Source: Cryptomeria japonica | Lineage: Eukaryota > Streptophyta > Pinopsida > Cupressales > Cupressaceae | Assembly: GCF_030272615.1 (NCBI RefSeq) | Contig: NC_081408.1 | Coordinates: 306,655,950-306,719,949 of the forward strand | DNA length: 64,000 nt | Reading direction: 5' to 3' | Shown here: positions 38,527 to 50,493 of the stretch, one piece after another | How the letters are laid out: the number at the start of each line of letters is the position of its first letter | How positions within the stretch are numbered: the stretch's first letter is position 1 | Translations under genes and position numbers: made by a program | Notes under the pieces: generated by a model | What the model was told of the DNA's origin: nothing | The model's database searches: none | What the model saw: the letters and a program-made list of their open reading frames with translations, nothing else

Positions 38527-39788
38527 TGTAAAGCGGAAAAATCACGATCGAACCCTAGTTGTTCTTCCCTCTTCCGACTCCGAGGAGAGAGAAGGGAGGT
38601 TCGCTAGGATTCGATGGTTTTTCACTTAGGGGAGAGACTTTACATTCAAAAGAGGGGTTGAAACTCATAAGATCCAATCCCACGCAATGCAAGATTGGAT
38701 GCTAAATGAATTTCAAGGGTTAGGAAAGCAAGGCTACCCTCTTTTGTAAAGAATGTTGTTAAGGAAATTAAGCTAAGCATGCATAGAAAGTCATAAAGAT
38801 TCGCTTATAAACTGAGTTCGGGTTATAGGATGAAGCTGCGGACCTGGAATTAGCAGTAAAATGTTGATACAACGCTGTCCTGCAAATTTGAGCAAAAGTT
38901 GCCGGGACGATGGCGCCCGGCGCCACGGTCCTCCGAAAAATCCGCGAAACGAAGGGGGATCTGTTCGTCTCTGCACAAGGATTCCAGATCTTCAATTTCA
39001 GCCGCGTACCTGCAACCTACACACAGAAAAGCGAAGACAATTGGGGGGTTAGGGATTGGGGGTTTGCCTTTAGGTCAAACCCCGGTTTTGGAATTAACCA
39101 AGAAATGAGCAAGAGCTGTAAATGTAAATGACTGTAAAACAAGTACTAATACCTTGTTCTAAGGATGTTTGTATCCTTATGTGTGAAGGTTTAGATGTTG
39201 TATGTTGTATGTTGTATGTTGTAGCATGTAGTATGTGATCTCCTCTTCAATGGTTGAATCCTTGTCTTGAATGCAACACTTAGCCTTGAATGGAGACTTG
39301 AGATGATCAATTGCTTGAAGGAATGCTTGAATGCTTGAGTATAATTTCCACGCCTTGTACACATATCCTCTTCATCCCAAATGAGAGAGAAAAATGTAGT
39401 TTATATACTTGTCATTTAGGGCTGATAGACTGATTTTCCCGACCTTAGGCCGACCAGGAAATGTAATTTCCAAATTGCAAACAAAAAGACCCGAGCCCCT
39501 TAGGAGACCGGGCCCAAAATAGGACCCAGGGACCAGGGCGCTGGGCGCCATGGTCCTGGGGACCAGGGCGCTGGGCGCCATGGTCCTAGGGACCAAGGCG
39601 CTGGGCGCTCTGGTCCCACCTCCCGGGACAGCAGGGTGCAAGGAGGTTCAGGCCAGGGTGCTTGAAAAATGCAGTTTTCAGTGTCGTGAGCAAGTTTCAG
39701 GGTCTCCATTCAGGTTGCATGTTGCATCGCCATCGTGAAGACCGAAATGCAGTTGAAATTGCAAGTGTCGCAATTTTAGGACGCTACA
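38527..39788 (-). mobile_element. Solo LTR F
   Basis: A 1262-bp insertion absent from the other B LTR (compare 48175-48185), with perfect TSD GTTAC at 38522-38526 and 39789-39793. Ends are TGTAAAGCGG and GCTACA. It contains a short GTTGTAT repeat (39190-39225) and the 30-bp GC-rich triplication. No internal region. Orientation is inferred from similarity of its ends to the other long LTRs. A decayed relative lies at 5184-6204. Confidence 0.93.
39530..39619. repeat. 30-bp GC-rich triplicate in F
   Basis: Three units containing GGACCAGGGCGCTGGGCGCC followed by ATGGTCCT, the last one diverged. Each unit is itself partly palindromic (GGACCA..TGGTCC, GGCGCC). Confidence 0.9.
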
Positions 39789-40099
39789 GTTACTAATACA
39801 CAATTCCAATTTAAATATCAATTAATATATATATTTATATTAACCCCCATTAATGAAATATACATATATTAAAAATGATTTAATAATACACCGTTCTCGA
39901 ATTAATTACCAATTAATACATATTTATTAATCCTCATTAATAACTATATATTTATAATAACTAATAATAAAAGAAAATAAATAAAAACTATTTAAATAAG
40001 TTTTAGATAAAATAAGTTTTATTTTATTTTATATTTTCATTTTGGTTTATTTATTTATTTTTTTGTTTTTTTAAAAAAAACTTAAGGAAAACTGGGGGC

Positions 40100-40330
40100 C
40101 AATGCGGGGCCCACCTCCCATCACGAGAGAGGCGAGAAGCCCCCGCAGCTCCCCCGCGGCCGCTCTGTGTACGCAGGGGTTACCCTGCGGCCACCGTGGA
40201 TGCAGGGCTTACCTTGCGGCCACTGTGGACGTAGGGAACCCTGCGGCCACTTTGTGGTCGCAGGTCCCTGCGACCACAGAGTGGTCGCAGCTCCTTGCAG
40301 CCCGCAGGGAGGAGGGCGCGGGTAGACCCC
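40100..40330. repeat. GC-rich short-motif block in B LTR
   Basis: Repeats of CCCTGCGGCCAC and GTGGTCGCAG. The counterpart at 48500-48660 has fewer copies. Confidence 0.8.
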
Positions 40331-41929
40331 TCGGCTCCTCCGCCCTCCAACCCTAGTTTATTTTCTTTTTTTTATTATTTCTTTTTTCAGAAGCAATAAA
40401 ATTTTTAATTAAACAACAATCCACCCCCCATGGGATAAAATAAAATAAATTATACCCCCAAATTTCATTAACACACAGTGACTAAATTAAATCCCCAAAA
40501 TGACCATGAACAGCAATATTGGAAAAAAAAATTCCAGTATGACCATGTTTTTTCCAAAACACATATTTTGTTGAATAACTAAAGCAAACAAGAAAATTTT
40601 GAGCATAATGAAGATCATTTCCCAACAATGATTCAAACAATTAGCCAAACTTTACTAGTTTTCACTATGAATCTTAATCTTGAGGGCATTCAAAGGAGGG
40701 TTTAAACAAAAATGCATGAAGAACATCCAAACCCATTTTATTTTGAAGAGACAAACCAAATATCACAAGAAATCATAGAGATCCATTCGAATCCTACCTC
40801 TCTTCGCATTCCTAGCATGATCCGATGGAGAGCCCAACCTGCAACTCTAGAAAAAAAAATCAATTTTCTCCAAAATCTCCCAATTTCTCCATCCAAAATA
40901 ATTTTTCCCCCACAAAAAAATCAACAACCCCAAAACTATTTTCCAACCTAGGTTAAAAGAATGAAATTTTGACCTAATTTCTATTTTCAAATTTAAGCAC
41001 TTTTTTTTTTTTAAATAAAAATGAAAATAATCATTCTTTTCAACTATTCAAATAATCTAACTTGCTTTTCTAATTAAAATTAAAATGCTTCTCTCTTATT
41101 TAATTTTAATTTTCTCAATATTAACTAAGCTAACATTTATATTTCACAATATTGACGAGGATAAAATATTTTAATTAAATTAATTCCCAAAATCAATCTT
41201 TCACACTATATCAAATATACATATAAATTAAACTTGCTTTTCTAATAAAAATTGATTTTCTTAAATAAGTAAAATTAACCTTTCTTTTCCAAAATGAAAA
41301 AGAGATTAAATTATTTCTATTTCAAATAACTTTAAATCTTTCCTTTTTAAAACGCATATACTAATTAAATTCGTTATTTAAAATTAACCATTAAATTAAA
41401 CTCGCTACAAACATAAATAAGGCGATCTTTTTAATTAATGATTAATCACATAAAAGAAACCTATATATTTTAATTCCCCAATTACAAATGCGTCAATGAA
41501 CACATTAAATCAAATTAAATACTTAAACTTGCTACAAACATACATAAAGCGATATTTTTAATTAATGATTAATTACATAGAAGAAACTTATTTATTTTAA
41601 TTCTCAATTACCAATGCGTAAATGAACACATTAAATTAAATTAAATACTTCGGATAAAATACTCCATTATACCACATGCAAGGCATGCAACCCAAGAAAG
41701 ACAACCAATCACACGACACGCAACCCAAATGAAAAGGGAAACCGACGGACCACACACGACCTTCACTTATGACTAGGGAAAAATGAGGGTTTTACGACCA
41801 CCTAATCCAAATTCTAGGGATGAAAGAGATATACTCGACCCTGTGAATCGCGATGGAGACAAACCTCACACCTAGGCGGTACTGTACCTGCAACCATGAG
41901 TCATGCAAGCATACATATATATATACATA

Positions 41930-42290
41930 TATATATATAAGAATCGATGCGAAAGTACATTAACAGGTATGCACAAAAATCATATTAGGGAAACAATTAA
42001 ACTTACATAAGAATCGATGCGAAAGTACATTAACAGGTACGCACAAAAATCATATTATCTAATCTACCACATACATATATATATACATCTATATATATAT
42101 ACATATATATATACATCTATATATATATACATATATATATATAAGAATCGATGCAAAAGTACATTAACAGGTATGCACAAAAATCATATTAGGGAAACAA
42201 TTAAACTTACATAAGAATCGATGCGAAAGTACATTAACAGGTACGCACAAAAATCATATTATCTAATCTACCACATTACATCACGGTAAA
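41930..42290. repeat. Tandem duplication in B left LTR
   Basis: A block with ATAAGAATCGATGCGAAAGT and CACAAAAATCATATTA occurs four times as two pairs, separated by TA/CATC-type simple repeats. The right LTR has one reduced copy (about 50310-50400). Confidence 0.85.
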
Positions 42291-42372
42291 TCAACCATTC
42301 AGGAATGCCGCATAGGAAGTCAACCAAGGTCAAACCGGTTTTCACAAAGCTGAGTAGGGTAGAGGCACTACA

Positions 42373-42385
42373 TTCTCCCCCCTAG
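42373..42385 (-). other. Polypurine tract of B
   Basis: The element strand reads TAGGGGGGAGAA directly before the LTR start TGTAGTGCC. Confidence 0.85.
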
Positions 42386-45300
42386 GCTCCGACTTACTCC
42401 CGGAAGTCGTACGGCTAAGCGGAAAATAATGTAACACGTATTAGCCCTGGAGCTCATTTAACAATTATTAATTTTGCATGTATGAATCTTTCCATAAATA
42501 AATGAAACATTATTGCTAAAACCTCTATGAATGTCATTATCCATAGGCAAGATACATCTAAAGCCATACACTTCTTTTAAAATATTCTAGGAATTATCCA
42601 CAATCATAGCAGAAAAACAAGAATTTTCTTCCTTTCATTACACCAATCAAAGCATTAAAAGAGGTAAACATCAATTACTATACTCATTCTACCAAGCAGG
42701 ACAAGAAAACATGCCATCATGATCAATTTCTTTTACCATTGCATCTTTTTACAAACTTTATCGCATAGAAATAGCTTCAAATATAAATTTCTACAGTCAA
42801 GTTAACTTTCAATAAATAAGAGCAACATGAATAACTCAATTGTTTACACTTTCCAGGCATATCAGAACTTTTCCAATGACTATGTCCCATAACATAGTGA
42901 CAAGTTTACACCTTTAATCCATGATTACACATAATAACCATCCACATAAATGGGTTGCACAACACAAAAGGCCACATGTGAGCATGTCTAATGCTCGGTC
43001 AAAGATAACATGCATGATCAACATCTCTATGCCTGATCTCAGAATAAATAACATGATCATAAATATCTAACACCTCACTCAAGGGCTTGATGGTGCTAGG
43101 GTACACCATAGCGGTGCTACCTTCCATACAAGACCCTCATGAACATCCCTTGTTGCGTAAGGTGTTTAGCCTCCAAGAGATAGTCACCACTCATAGGTAG
43201 GTAGTGGATCCTAGCTGTCTCACAGCCTCACCCCCATCCTCAAGATTCCCTACGTCTACTTCCTCATATACACTCAACCAAGACCGTCTCCTACTTTTCT
43301 TGGAGAGGAATTCACATTTCAACACAAGACCAGCATACAAAAACAACAAGGATAAACCAGTTTAGCCACCAAAGTATAGACGAATAAAGATAATAATCAT
43401 CAATTCCAACAGTAAGGCACGAAAATAATTCCAAAATTTGCAACATCAAATCAAGTAAGCAAAAGATCGCAAGATCGTGGCTAAACCTTCAAGGTCAAAA
43501 TAAAATGAATTGTTGGCCTGCAAGGAAATAATAAATAAAAATATCATAAGTGCACATAACATCACTATGTGACTAGCATCTAGCCACCAACAAGGAAGGA
43601 AGGAACAATCGTCTAGCTATCATAGTAGCTCATCATGTGGTGTGGCCTAGTCACACATCCGCATGGCATGGCAGTGTGCACCTCGACATCATCCTGCATC
43701 ACATCATCACGCGGCATGGCTCTACCCTAAACCTATCAGTAGGCCGCATGGCAATGTCTACTACATCCTGCATCATGTCTCAGCATGGTATGGAAATACT
43801 CCAAGTGGAAAAGGGCATGCAATGGATGTATTCTGCATGGCAGTGTACCTCACGGATAAGGGCACGCACAGGTCACACCCCGCATAGCGATGTTCCTCTC
43901 AGGATACTCATCGTAAGCTAGAGGTATACATGGCTAAGGTCTACCCACAAGTCTACCAACGCTAGTCAATTGGTAGCTTATGTGAAAAATAAAATACCTT
44001 TCATGAAGACAAGGAAAAAGATCCTCCAATAAAACCCACCATTATGCTCAAGAACTATCATCAATTATGCTCAAATAAAGGATAGGAATAGGCTGGCACA
44101 CATGAACCTTATAAATCGGTTCATCACAAGGGAAAGTATTGAGTACACCTATAATACAGTTTCATTATGTAACTATATTTTTCCTCGAAATAGAGAAGCT
44201 AAAGTTGCTTCGCGTCGACATTACTCGTACATTGTTCCAAACTATTCAAGGAATGGTGACTTCTAATACTACCCCTTCACATACTGACTTATCAACAACC
44301 TGTGGGTTGGCACTCAGTAAGGGAACAAATATGCAACATCACATAAATAGTATGGTTTCCCATACTCATAAGCAAACATATCCCCCATGGTTGATTACTT
44401 CACTATCCCATGGGCACACATAGCAAGTACGGGTTTCTTAGAACATGCAAGGAATAGCACCATTACTGGTTTAGCCACATTTACAAGGAGTACTTTTCAG
44501 TGTGCTATCATCTACTCAAGGAAGGTTTTAATTATGCTTTTCACATGAATCACTAAATAAAGTTTACTCTAGATACACGTACTAAAATTCTTAACAATTC
44601 AAAATTACATAAGGAAATGATGTCATTCCAATATCTTTCTCAAGTTCCACTTAAGCATTTGCATTCACATTTCTAACTATGTAATTTTCTTTTCTAAAGC
44701 GAAAAACCTCATTCAATTAGAAGCCCAAAAGAAAACTTACAATTTCCTATGCGTTATTAAAAAAATTATTTTAAATCAATGCATCCTTAGTAGCTTTTCT
44801 AAAATCTTATGATTGAGGCACAAAAAGGGGAAAGAGAGTTCGATAATCAAGCTATTTCCTACAAGGGCACAAGGCTAACAAGATCACACTATATACTAAA
44901 ATTTATCACTATGTCTATCATTTTAATTGCATGGTTTTCATTTTGCTACCATTTTAGGAGGATGCCAAACAACCCAACATGACATTTCCAATTATTATGG
45001 TTGCAATAGAATGTTCTAGTTCTCCGAACAAGAATCAAGACAGACAATCTTTCAGTAGTACAAGACCTCTTGAGAACACTCACTATTCTTACTTCAATAC
45101 AATAATACATCAAAATTTGCAACCTATCATTGAAAATCAAAATACGACAAGAGGGTAAATGAGGAGCTATCAACTAAATTACACACATTAATGCACACAC
45201 ATCAAACAAGTCTTTCATTCGCACTTTCTAAACAAAATAAGGCAATTATCTATATCCAAAGGCAAGTTCAATGGAGCATAGCTAAAATAGATCCTCATTC

Positions 45301-46137
45301 AACTAGTTTAAGAAGCACATAAAACAATATTTCATGGAACACATTAATACACTCTTGAAGCTACTATAACATGTTCTCTTTTGGTACTTCTTTCACAACA
45401 AAGCAATTTTCACAAAATCAACTATGTGCATATTAATGCACCTTACTTAAGATGGAATTTAATTATATTACTCGTACAAAGTGCATGGAGAATCTTTAAT
45501 GTAAACATACAATTTTCTCCCAATAACCAATATTAACTTTCAAACCAAAGCCCTTTCATAGTCTAAAAACACATAAGCGTTATAAGGCTCACACAAGGGC
45601 TCAAGAAATCGCAACCTTTCTCTTGCAATAAGAAAACTCAAATAAGAGATAATCACCCATATCAAAAAAAATTTAATTTCTAGCGAGAGAGAGGAGGAAG
45701 GGTCACAATCATTTAATTTACTATATAATAAGCATTTAATATTTTCCATACTAGTCCTTCAAGTGGACATCACTAAGATAGATCATAACCATAAACAAGC
45801 ACATTTCGTACTTTTAGATTCAAGACAACACAATCCAATCAAAATGGATTAGTCAAAAGAGTACAATGAATCAATAAGGAAGGTACATATGACTATCTTT
45901 CAGAATAAGAGAATTCGTAGACCAAGACATCAATAGGCAGACAAAGCTCATATAATCACTCCAAAGCACCCACATTAACAAGGTGAAATAGGGTGCAAAC
46001 ACACATGTTACACACAAGTTAAGGTCTTCTCAATCATACTCACACAACAAGGAGGACAAACATACAACATAAGATCGATACACCTCACACCAACTAAGGG
46101 CACAAGCGAAACCAGAGATCCCAGTGTTGCAACATGG

Positions 46138-46149
46138 GCTCTGATACCA
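46138..46149 (-). other. Primer-binding site of B
   Basis: GCTCTGATACCA on the plus strand, an exact match to the initiator tRNA-Met 3' end, two bases from the LTR. Confidence 0.92.
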
Positions 46150-46151
46150 AG

Positions 46152-49100
46152 TGTAAAGCCTCGCCAGGAAACCCCGAAGGGTTAAAGCTAAAACACTCAA
46201 ATGGAGTGCAAATATTTTATTTTATTTTTTTATAAGACTCAACATTAAGATACATTGAGTTATCTAAAGCTTCAATAACACAGCGGAAGACTAAACAAAC
46301 CTAAGGAGTTTCCCAACGTGATTATGTAACTTAGCACCTAATTCAACTCACGACAATTGCTCCAATTAAGCAGGTTAACTTAATTACATGATATTACTTA
46401 AGACATGGATATAATTTGTTCGGTAAATTAAAATAATAAATGATAGGACATGTTCATCCATTTAGGTTGAAGATGAGACCAACATGAGGAAATTTACCCA
46501 ATGAAGTTAAAACATAGATAACTTAAGAATTCATCCATTAAGGTTTAAATATGGTTAACTTGGCGAGTCCGTCCATTTTAGATACAATATAACTAATATA
46601 TCGAAGTTCATTTATAGAGGTTAAAATGTAATTAACCATATGAGTTCATTCATTGTAATTAAAATATTGCTAATAAGATGGAGTTCATTTATTAAGGTTA
46701 AAATTTAAATAACCATATGAGTTCATCCATTATAGTTAAAATCTAGGTATTAGGATGAAGTTCATTTATTAAGGTTATAATTGTGGATAACCATTTGAGT
46801 TCGTTCATTATAGTTAAAATGTAGATATTAAGATGAAGTTCATTTATTAAGATTATAATGTAGATAATCCAATTGAGTTCATCCATTTATAGTTAGAATG
46901 AAGCTAATATGATGAAGTTCATTTATTTAGAATAAAACGTAAATAACTAAATGAATTCATCCAATTTAGTTAAAATATAGCTCTTATGATGATGTTCATT
47001 TATTAAGATTAAAATGTAAGTAGCTAAATGAAGTTCATCCATTAGAATTACAAATTTCAGTAATATGACAAGTTCATCCAATAATTGTTATCCATTCAAT
47101 ACATTCAAACTTTTCCTTAACCATATACCATGCATCTGATTTCATTACATGCTTTAATTCCATCATAACCTAGTGAGTTTCCTTCCATTCTTACTTATTT
47201 TCATTAACATTAACAAAATACTTTCCATAATCATATCTACAATCTTATATGATCCTAATCACTTCATTTAACAAGATGACTATATACATGCATTCAAAAT
47301 TTAACTTCATCTAATCCCCATTACACACTTAACATAATGCATCCATACACGCTAGCACTAACTATGAAACATGAGAGACAAAAGCATCACATAACACAGA
47401 AATGATCTCGGAGTTCACCCCTAGAGGGCTACATCTCCGAGTCTGCTCAACTGCAAGACCCCTCTGGCAATTAATTAAGTTATAGTTACATAAGGTTCAT
47501 GTCGTTTACATTCCTACCTTTTAGGTGAACACAACCAATATACAAACGACCACTTCGGTCGATAAATCCTAAATGATCCCTACATAGAAACGGATCCCAC
47601 TGAGCATATTAAAAGCTAATACAAAGGTCTCTTGTCTGATGGAACTCTAACTAGGATACTGACCAACCTAGGGCCAACCACAATTCAGCTAGACGACAGG
47701 GTCTAAACATACATATCGGGGTATTGCCATTACTTTAAACAAAAAAGGATATAGAAATTTGAAACTTGCAACAGCAATAACCGGAAAAATACAATCTTTT
47801 CCCAAATTGATTTCAACATTTAAAGGTTGATCAAGTTTTCTAAATGATCTAAGTTGTTAAAATACAATAACAAAAAACAAAACTCCATTACAAGGTAAAT
47901 TCAATACCACAATTGCACTTGTACAATCTTGCCTATTTCCCAATTCAGAGAAAAAAATATAAATTTACAATTTATCCTACTAACTGAAAATTTCATATAC
48001 TTGCCAATTTTTTCCTAACGATACTTTATTTAATTCCCAATATTTCCAATAGTGTATTATTTAAGTTTCCAAAATACCCAATGATATGGTCTTCCTATTT
48101 TCCATTTACCCAAAATAACTATTAACTAGCACATACTTATTAACCCCCCCCCGGATAATAACGTATAACCATTAATAATTTACTAATACACAATTCCAAT
48201 TTAAATATCAATTAATATATATATTTATATTAACCCCCATTAATGAAATATATATATATTAAAAATGATTTAATAATACACCGTTTTCGAATTAATTATC
48301 AATTAGTACATATTTATTAATCATCATTAATAACTATTTATTAATAATAATTAATAATAAAACAAAATAAATAAAAACCATTAAAATAAGTTTTAGATAA
48401 AATAAGTTATATTTTATTTTATATTTTTCATTTTGGTTTATTTATTTATTTTTTTGTTTTCTAAAAAAAAACTTAAGGAAAACTGGGGGCCACTGGGAGG
48501 CCCACCTCCCATCACAGGAGAGGCGGGAAGCCCCCGCAGCTTTGTGTACGTAGGAGTTTACTTGTGGCCATCGTGGATGCAGGGCTTACCCTGCGGCCAC
48601 TTTGTGTTCGCAGGGAACTTGCGGCCCGCAAGGAGGAGGGCGCGGGTAGAGCCCTCGGCTCCTCCGCCCTCCAACCCTAGTTTATTTTTATTTTTTTTAA
48701 TTATTTCTTTTTTTAGAAGCAATAAAAATTTTAATTAAACAACAATCCCCCCCACAGGATAAAATAAAATAATTTATATCCCCAAATTTTATTAACACAC
48801 AGTGACTGAATTAAATCCCCAAAATGACCATGAACGGCAATATTGGAAAAAAAAAATTCCAGCATGACCATGTTTTTTCCAAAACACATATTTTGTTGAA
48901 TAACTAAAGCAAACAAGAAAATTTTGAGCATAATGAAGATCATTTCCCAACAATGATTCAAACAATCAGCCAAACTTTACTAGTTTTCACTATGAATCTT
49001 GATCTTGAGAGCATTCAAAGGAGGGTTTAAACAAAAATGCATGAAGAACATCCAAACCCATTTTATTTTGAAGAGACAAACCCAATATCATAAGAAATCA

Positions 49101-50493
49101 CAGAGATGCATTCGAATCCTACCTCTCTTCGCATTCCTCGCAAGATCCAATGGAGAGCCCAACCTGCAACTCAAGAAAAAAAAATATCCATTTTCTCCAA
49201 AATCCCCCAATTTCTCCATCCAAAATAATTTTTCCCCCACAAAAAAATCAACAACCCCAAAATTATTTTCCAACCTAGGTTAAAAGAATGAAATTTTGAT
49301 CTAATTTCGAATTTCGAATTTAAGCACTTTTTTTTTTTTAAATAAAAATGAAAATAATCATTTTTTTCAACTATTCAAATAATCTAACTTGATTTTCTAA
49401 TTAAAATTAAAATGCTTCTCTCTTATTTAATTTTAATTTTCTCAATATTAACTAAGCTAACATTTATATTTCACAATATTGACGAGGATAAAATATTTTA
49501 ATTAAATTAATTCCCAAAATCAATCTTTCACACTATATCAAATATACATATAAATTAAACTTGCTTTTCTAATAAAAATTGATTTTCTTAAATAAGTAAA
49601 ATTAACTTTTCTTTTCCAAAATGCAAAAGAGATTAAATTATTTCTATTTCAAATAACTTTAAATCTTTCCTTTTTAAAACGCATATACTAATTAAATTCG
49701 TTATGTAAAATTAACCATTAGATTAAACTTGCTACAAACATAAATAAGGCGATCTTTTTAATTAATGATTAATCACATAAAAGAAACCTATATATTTTAA
49801 TTCCCCAATTACAAATGCGTAAATGAACACATTAAATCAAATTAAATACTTAAACTTGCTACAAACATACATAAAGCGATCTTTTTAATTAATGATTAAT
49901 TACTTAAAAGAAACTTATTTATTTTAATTCTCAATTACCAATACATGAATGTACACATTAAATTAAATTAAATACTTAGGATAAAATACTCCATTATACC
50001 ACACGCAAGGCATGCAACCCAAGAAAGACAACCAAACACATGACACGCAACCCAAACGAAAAGGGAAACCGACGGACCACACACGATGCTCACTTGAGCG
50101 TGACTAGGGCAAGATGAGGGTTTTACGACCACCTAATCCAAATTCTAGGGATGAAAGAGATATACTCAACCCTGTGAATCGCGATGGAGATGAACATCGC
50201 ACCTAGGTAGTAATGTACCTGCAATCTCCTGCAACCATGAGTCACGCAAGCATACATATATATACATATTTACTAAATGTAGGTGTTAGCTCGAGATCAA
50301 AAACCAAAATTAGGGAAACAATTAAACTTACATAAGAATCGATGCGAAAGCACATTAACAGGTACGCACAAAAATCATATTATCTAATCTACCACATTAC
50401 ATCACAGTAAATCAACCATTCAGGAATGCCACATAGGAAGTCAACCAAGGTCAAACCAATTTTCACATAGCCGAGTAGGGTAGGGGCACTACA
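46152..50493 (-). repeat. 5' LTR of B
   Basis: 4342 bp, TGTAAAGCC to ACTACA, colinear with 36498-42372. It contains the 77-bp repeat array (about 46450-47095) and the GC-rich block (48500-48660). Confidence 0.93.

Larger units (their letters stand above)
36498..42372 (-). repeat. 3' LTR of B, containing solo LTR F
   Basis: TGTAAAGCC to ACTACA, 5875 bp; about 4.6 kb after removing F and its TSD. It is longer than the other LTR because of expanded repeats near 40180-40290 and 41900-42250. Confidence 0.92.
42373..46151 (-). other. Non-coding internal region of B
   Basis: No protein of any retroelement family was found on either strand. It begins with the polypurine tract and ends with the PBS. 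A degenerate repeat with CGCATGGCARTGT words lies at about 43655-43900. This is the expected state for a LARD. Confidence 0.8.
36365..50493 (-). mobile_element. LARD-like non-coding LTR retrotransposon B, with an aberrant left end
   Basis: Two long LTRs (46152-50493 and 36498-42372) flank a 3.8-kb internal region (42373-46151) with PBS (46138-46149) and polypurine tract (42373-42385) but no gag or pol. These sizes match the published LARD pattern (LTRs about 4.5 kb, core about 3.5 kb). The insertion is in A ORF2: flank GTTAC at the right (50494-50498, minus strand) and GTTAT at the left (36360-36364). Unusually, the left LTR is followed by a second PBS and about 120 bp of leader (36365-36497) before the host resumes. 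Confidence 0.88.

Noticed and set aside
38768-39131. Several open frames in all directions in solo LTR F
   Set aside because: Overlapping, GC-driven frames within a solo LTR; no family resemblance.
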